Assembly (NCBI RefSeq): GCF_033110965.1
Contig: NZ_CP137003.1
Span: forward strand, 1,426,001-1,490,000
DNA: 64,000 nucleotides
Reading direction: 5' to 3'
Origin: Raineyella sp. LH-20
Lineage (GTDB): Bacteria; Actinomycetota; Actinomycetes; Propionibacteriales; Propionibacteriaceae
The notes below the pieces were generated by a model. That model made no database searches. It saw only the letters and a program-made list of their open reading frames with translations, and was not told where the DNA came from. The position numbers and the translations under genes were made by a program. Positions 62,936 through 64,000 of the stretch are shown here, one piece after another (position 1 is the first letter of the stretch; each line of letters starts with the position of its first letter).

Positions 62936-63735
62936 GCCTCGGACTCGGCACCTACGCCCTCTTCTGGGAGTGGTCGGACCGTGCCCCCGACCCGATCGAC
63001 CTGCCGGGCATGCTGCGGCGCACCCGCGATCTGGACGCCGACGTCTTCCAGATCTGCGACTATCCGGCGCTCGAGACGTACGGGGACGCGCGGCTGCGCG
63101 ACCTGCGGGCGACCGCCGAGGATCTGGGGGTCGAGCTGGAGCTCGGGACCCGCGGGACGGACCCGGAGCACCTCCGCCGCTATCTGCACCGGTGCGACCT
63201 GCTCGGGGCGCGCGTGCTGCGGTCGATGGTCCAGGTCGGTCCCGGGACGCCGAGCCTCGACCGGGTGGTGACGACGCTGCGGGACCTCCGCGGTGACCTC
63301 GACGCCCTGGGGGTGGACCTGGCTCTGGAGACGTACGAACAGCTGCCGTCGGCCACCCTGGTCGACATCGTCGAGCGGGCGGAGCACCCGCGGATCGGCA
63401 TCGCTCTCGACCCGGCCAACTGTGTCGCCGCGCTCGAGCACCCCGACGACGTGATCGACCGCTGCGCGCCGTACACCCTCGACCTGCACGTCAAGGACTT
63501 CGCCTTCAGCCGGCAGGCCGGCTGGGTCGGGTTCAGCTACGCCGGGGCGCCGATGGGGGAGGGACTCCTCGACTACGCCCACGAGCTCGACGCCGTCCGC
63601 CCGCTCGAGCGCGGCATCAACCAGATCGTCGAGCACTGGCTCGTCTGGCAGGGCGACCCACAGACCACCATCGCCGAGGAACGGCGATGGACCGAACGAA
63701 CACTCACCTACGCAAGGGAACGGATCCAACCATGA
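62932..63735 (+). CDS. TIM-barrel sugar isomerase/epimerase family protein
   Basis: A 267-residue xylose-isomerase-like TIM barrel. Strand ends carry the usual metal and acid residues: VFQICDYPALE, LALETYEQLPS (Glu), GIALDPANCVAAL (Asp) and LDLHVKDFAF (His, Asp). The final GAPMGEGLLDY is typical of sugar-phosphate isomerase/epimerase enzymes. The GTG overlaps the MFS stop and the TGA overlaps the next ATG, so the three genes are coupled. Substrate likely the transported sugar acid. Confidence 0.88.
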   Translation: MSLGLGTYALFWEWSDRAPDPIDLPGMLRRTRDLDADVFQICDYPALETYGDARLRDLRATAEDLGVELELGTRGTDPEHLRRYLHRCDLLGARVLRSMVQVGPGTPSLDRVVTTLRDLRGDLDALGVDLALETYEQLPSATLVDIVERAEHPRIGIALDPANCVAALEHPDDVIDRCAPYTLDLHVKDFAFSRQAGWVGFSYAGAPMGEGLLDYAHELDAVRPLERGINQIVEHWLVWQGDPQTTIAEERRWTERTLTYARERIQP

Positions 63736-64000
63736 CCGAGAACCTGACCATCGCAGTGATCGGCGCCGGCGGCAAGATGGGCCAGCGCGTGTCGAACAAC
63801 CTGCGGCGTACCGATCACACCGTGTACTACTGCGAGACCAGCCCGGCCGGCCAGCAGCGGGTGCGCGACGCCGGCCTGGCGGTGACCCCGAACGAAGAGG
63901 CCGTGCCCGGTGCCGACATCGTCATCTACGCCGTGCCGGACGTCGCTCTGGAGGCCGTCACCACCGCCACCGTGCCGCTGCAGAAGGGCGGGTCCATGGT
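63732..64000 (+). CDS. NAD(P)-binding dehydrogenase, partial (cut by window end)
   Basis: The first 89 residues are present. The Rossmann motif is IAVIGAGGKMGQRV near the N-terminus, followed by VYYCETSPAGQQRVRD and GADIVIYAVPDVALEAV. This style matches phosphogluconate-dehydrogenase-like enzymes; the GAGGKMG start recalls D-apionate oxidoisomerase and its relatives, but the catalytic C-terminal domain lies outside the window. The ATG overlaps the stop of the isomerase gene. Confidence 0.8.
   Translation, partial: MTENLTIAVIGAGGKMGQRVSNNLRRTDHTVYYCETSPAGQQRVRDAGLAVTPNEEAVPGADIVIYAVPDVALEAVTTATVPLQKGGSM

Overview
The window reads as chromosome of a high-GC actinobacterium (roughly 70% GC by eye). 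Supporting signs are polyphosphate glucokinase, a DUF222/HNH protein, DUF1707 and PH-domain proteins, GTG starts, and many leaderless promoters (TANNCT or CANNCT six or seven bases before the start codon). Gene content and codon habits suggest Propionibacteriales, but no rRNA or other decisive marker is present. No insertion sequence, integrase, phage gene or CRISPR array was found. Intergenic DNA is unusually rich in short tandem repeats and dyads.

Layout. 1-2250: pgi, then a long dyad and a 32-bp tandem repeat. 2254-10147: a potassium island made of a micro-ORF, kdpF, kdpA, kdpB, kdpC, kdpD and kdpE, mostly overlapping or closely spaced. 10238-21000: a baeRF-like protein, a GT-C-like membrane protein, an NCS2 permease, an unknown anchored protein, a PemK/MazF-like protein, a DUF1707 protein, two PH-domain membrane proteins, ppgK and an AbiEi/DUF559-like protein flanked by direct repeats. 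21366-26677: argS (minus), a beta-lactamase-fold lipoprotein, a YigZ/IMPACT protein, surE and an inositol-monophosphatase-family protein.

27237-39142 is a copper and thiol-redox island. It holds a YHS protein and a large CopA ATPase (TM, cupredoxin, P1B ATPase, His-rich linker, YHS), each behind a CsoR-like dyad TACCCC-N3-GGGGTA. It also holds two small membrane proteins, a Tat/lipoprotein multicopper oxidase, an adenylate-forming PaaK/F390-synthetase-like ligase, a glutaredoxin-like protein, a CcdA-like membrane protein and a TlpA-like redoxin. A CPBP protease and a DUF427 protein lie inside it.

39478: tRNA-Gly(CCC). 39781-49486: an ABC exporter, a Gfo/Idh/MocA oxidoreductase, an AEC transporter, a GT2 membrane glycosyltransferase, a fused AccD-AccA carboxyltransferase and the DUF222/HNH protein. 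49746-55799: modABC, then apbE, an FMN-binding protein and a ferric-reductase-like flavoprotein, likely a flavin-based trans-membrane electron transfer unit.

56064-60544 is the most striking locus: four overlapping genes encoding a kinase-like membrane protein, a 51-residue membrane peptide, a zinc-ribbon P-loop GTPase and a GAP1-like protein. It resembles the GTPase-centred prokaryotic conflict systems predicted computationally. 60629-64000: a divergent carbohydrate or sugar-acid cluster (FadR/GntR regulator, palindromic operator, MFS transporter, TIM-barrel isomerase/epimerase, and a dehydrogenase cut by the window edge).

Functional links: ppgK and pgi together feed polyphosphate-phosphorylated glucose into glycolysis. 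KdpD/E control Kdp. CopA, the YHS proteins, the multicopper oxidase and the CcdA/TlpA/glutaredoxin set probably act together in copper export, periplasmic Cu(I) oxidation and thiol repair.
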